Source: Bacteroidota bacterium (GTDB taxonomy: Bacteria > Bacteroidota > UBA10030 > UBA6906). Taken from it: a stretch of 6,393 nt of DNA. Positions 5,852 to 6,393 of this stretch are shown here, piece by piece (positions within the stretch are counted from its first letter, which is position 1; each line of letters begins with the position of its first letter). The notes beneath the pieces were generated by a model. The model worked only from the letters and a program-made list of their open reading frames with translations. It was not told the origin of the DNA and searched no databases. The stretch is taken from assembly GCA_016844425.1 (NCBI GenBank), contig JAERML010000192.1, forward strand, positions 1 to 6,393, given 5' to 3'. Position numbers and translations under genes: made by a program.

Positions 5852-6393
5852 ATGCCTACTCTCGTTGACAGATTCGGACGCACGGTCACCAATCTGCGCA
5901 TCTCCGTGACCGACCGGTGCAATTTCCGGTGCCGGTACTGTATGCCGGCCGAGGGGATGGAATGGCTGCCGAAAGAAAGTCTGCTCACCTTCGAAGAGCT
6001 TGCGCGCGTTGCGCGCATTATGGTCGGACTTGGCGTTTCCCACATCAGGCTGACTGGCGGTGAGCCACTGATGCGCAAGGATCTCTGGAAACTTGTCAGG
6101 CAACTCCGGAGTATCGAGGGTATCGCCGACATTGCGTTGACCACCAACGGATACTTCTTGCAGGACGAGGTTGACCACCTCGCGGCTGCTGGCCTCCACC
6201 GCGTGAACATCAGTTTGGATGGAGTCGAACGAAGCATTGTTGATGCCATGGCGCGGCGCAAGTGTTTCGATGCGATTTGGAACGGTATCGAAGCCGCTGT
6301 TCGTGCAGGGCTCAATCCCATCAAACTGAATGTTGTCCTTATCCGCGGTGTGAACGACTGGGAGATTCTCAAGTTCGCCAGACTTGCGCGGAC
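5852..6393 (+). CDS. moaA: GTP 3',8-cyclase MoaA (radical SAM), C-terminus cut by window edge
   Basis: MoaA is a radical S-adenosylmethionine enzyme that converts GTP to 3',8-cyclo-7,8-dihydro-GTP, the first step of molybdenum cofactor synthesis, followed by MoaC. The visible 180 residues cover the radical SAM core. They include LVDRFGR at the start, TDRCNFRCRYCMP with the [4Fe-4S] ligands Cys23, Cys27 and Cys30, LTGGEPL (67-73) for SAM, TTNG (97-100), VNISLDG (118-124) and NVVLIRGVND (160-169). The family is about 325-335 residues long, so the C-terminal part with the second iron-sulfur cluster and the final Gly-Gly lies outside the window. ATG 5852 gives the normal MoaA N-terminus. It lies 32 nt after the moaE stop with only a distant, weak ribosome site, so it is probably co-transcribed with moaD and moaE. 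Confidence 0.96.
   Translation, partial: MPTLVDRFGRTVTNLRISVTDRCNFRCRYCMPAEGMEWLPKESLLTFEELARVARIMVGLGVSHIRLTGGEPLMRKDLWKLVRQLRSIEGIADIALTTNGYFLQDEVDHLAAAGLHRVNISLDGVERSIVDAMARRKCFDAIWNGIEAAVRAGLNPIKLNVVLIRGVNDWEILKFARLAR

Noticed and set aside
6000..6017. TGCGCGC-GTT-GCGCGCA palindrome and TTGCGCGC direct repeat in moaA
   Set aside because: It encodes the helix residues LARVARI of the radical SAM domain; GC-rich Ala/Arg codons explain it.
5473..6372. A 299-codon open frame on the minus strand across moaE and moaA
   Set aside because: It is antisense to two clearly conserved genes, and its translation is Ser/Arg/Pro-rich with no recognisable domain. It is a composition shadow.

Overview
The window is compact bacterial DNA of moderate GC (judged by eye). 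It has no tRNA, rRNA, CRISPR array or insertion sequence that I can see. OpcA together with bacterial-type glucokinase and a molybdopterin cluster points to a bacterium from one of the OpcA-bearing phyla (for example Nitrospirota, Cyanobacteriota, Actinomycetota or Chloroflexota). I cannot place it more precisely from sequence alone.

Left third, minus strand (1-2036): a two-gene unit reading towards the left edge. The first gene (2036-1323) encodes a 237-residue, probably soluble protein that I do not recognise. It is followed after 50 nt by a subtilisin-family (S8) serine protease (1272 to beyond base 1). The protease has no signal peptide, an N-terminal four-cysteine CPIC...CERC module and an enlarged stretch before its catalytic serine. 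This pair is the least explained part of the window.

The 219-bp gap 2037-2255 separates divergent transcription units and should hold promoters for both.

Right two thirds, plus strand (2256-6393): a tightly packed run of opcA, pgl, glk, moaD, moaE and moaA. The first three belong to glucose phosphorylation and the oxidative pentose phosphate pathway: Glk makes glucose-6-phosphate, OpcA supports the G6P dehydrogenase Zwf, and Pgl hydrolyses the 6-phosphogluconolactone that Zwf makes. No zwf is in the window. opcA is split by a change of reading frame near 2580-2610, where about 15 family residues also seem to be missing, so it looks like a deletion mutant or an assembly defect. opcA/pgl and pgl/glk each overlap by ATGA, and glk overlaps moaD by 14 nt, which suggests translational coupling. 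moaD and moaE (the two molybdopterin synthase subunits) and moaA (radical SAM GTP cyclase, cut by the right edge) continue the run into molybdenum cofactor synthesis. A 9-bp perfect inverted repeat lies in the 92-nt gap between moaD and moaE.
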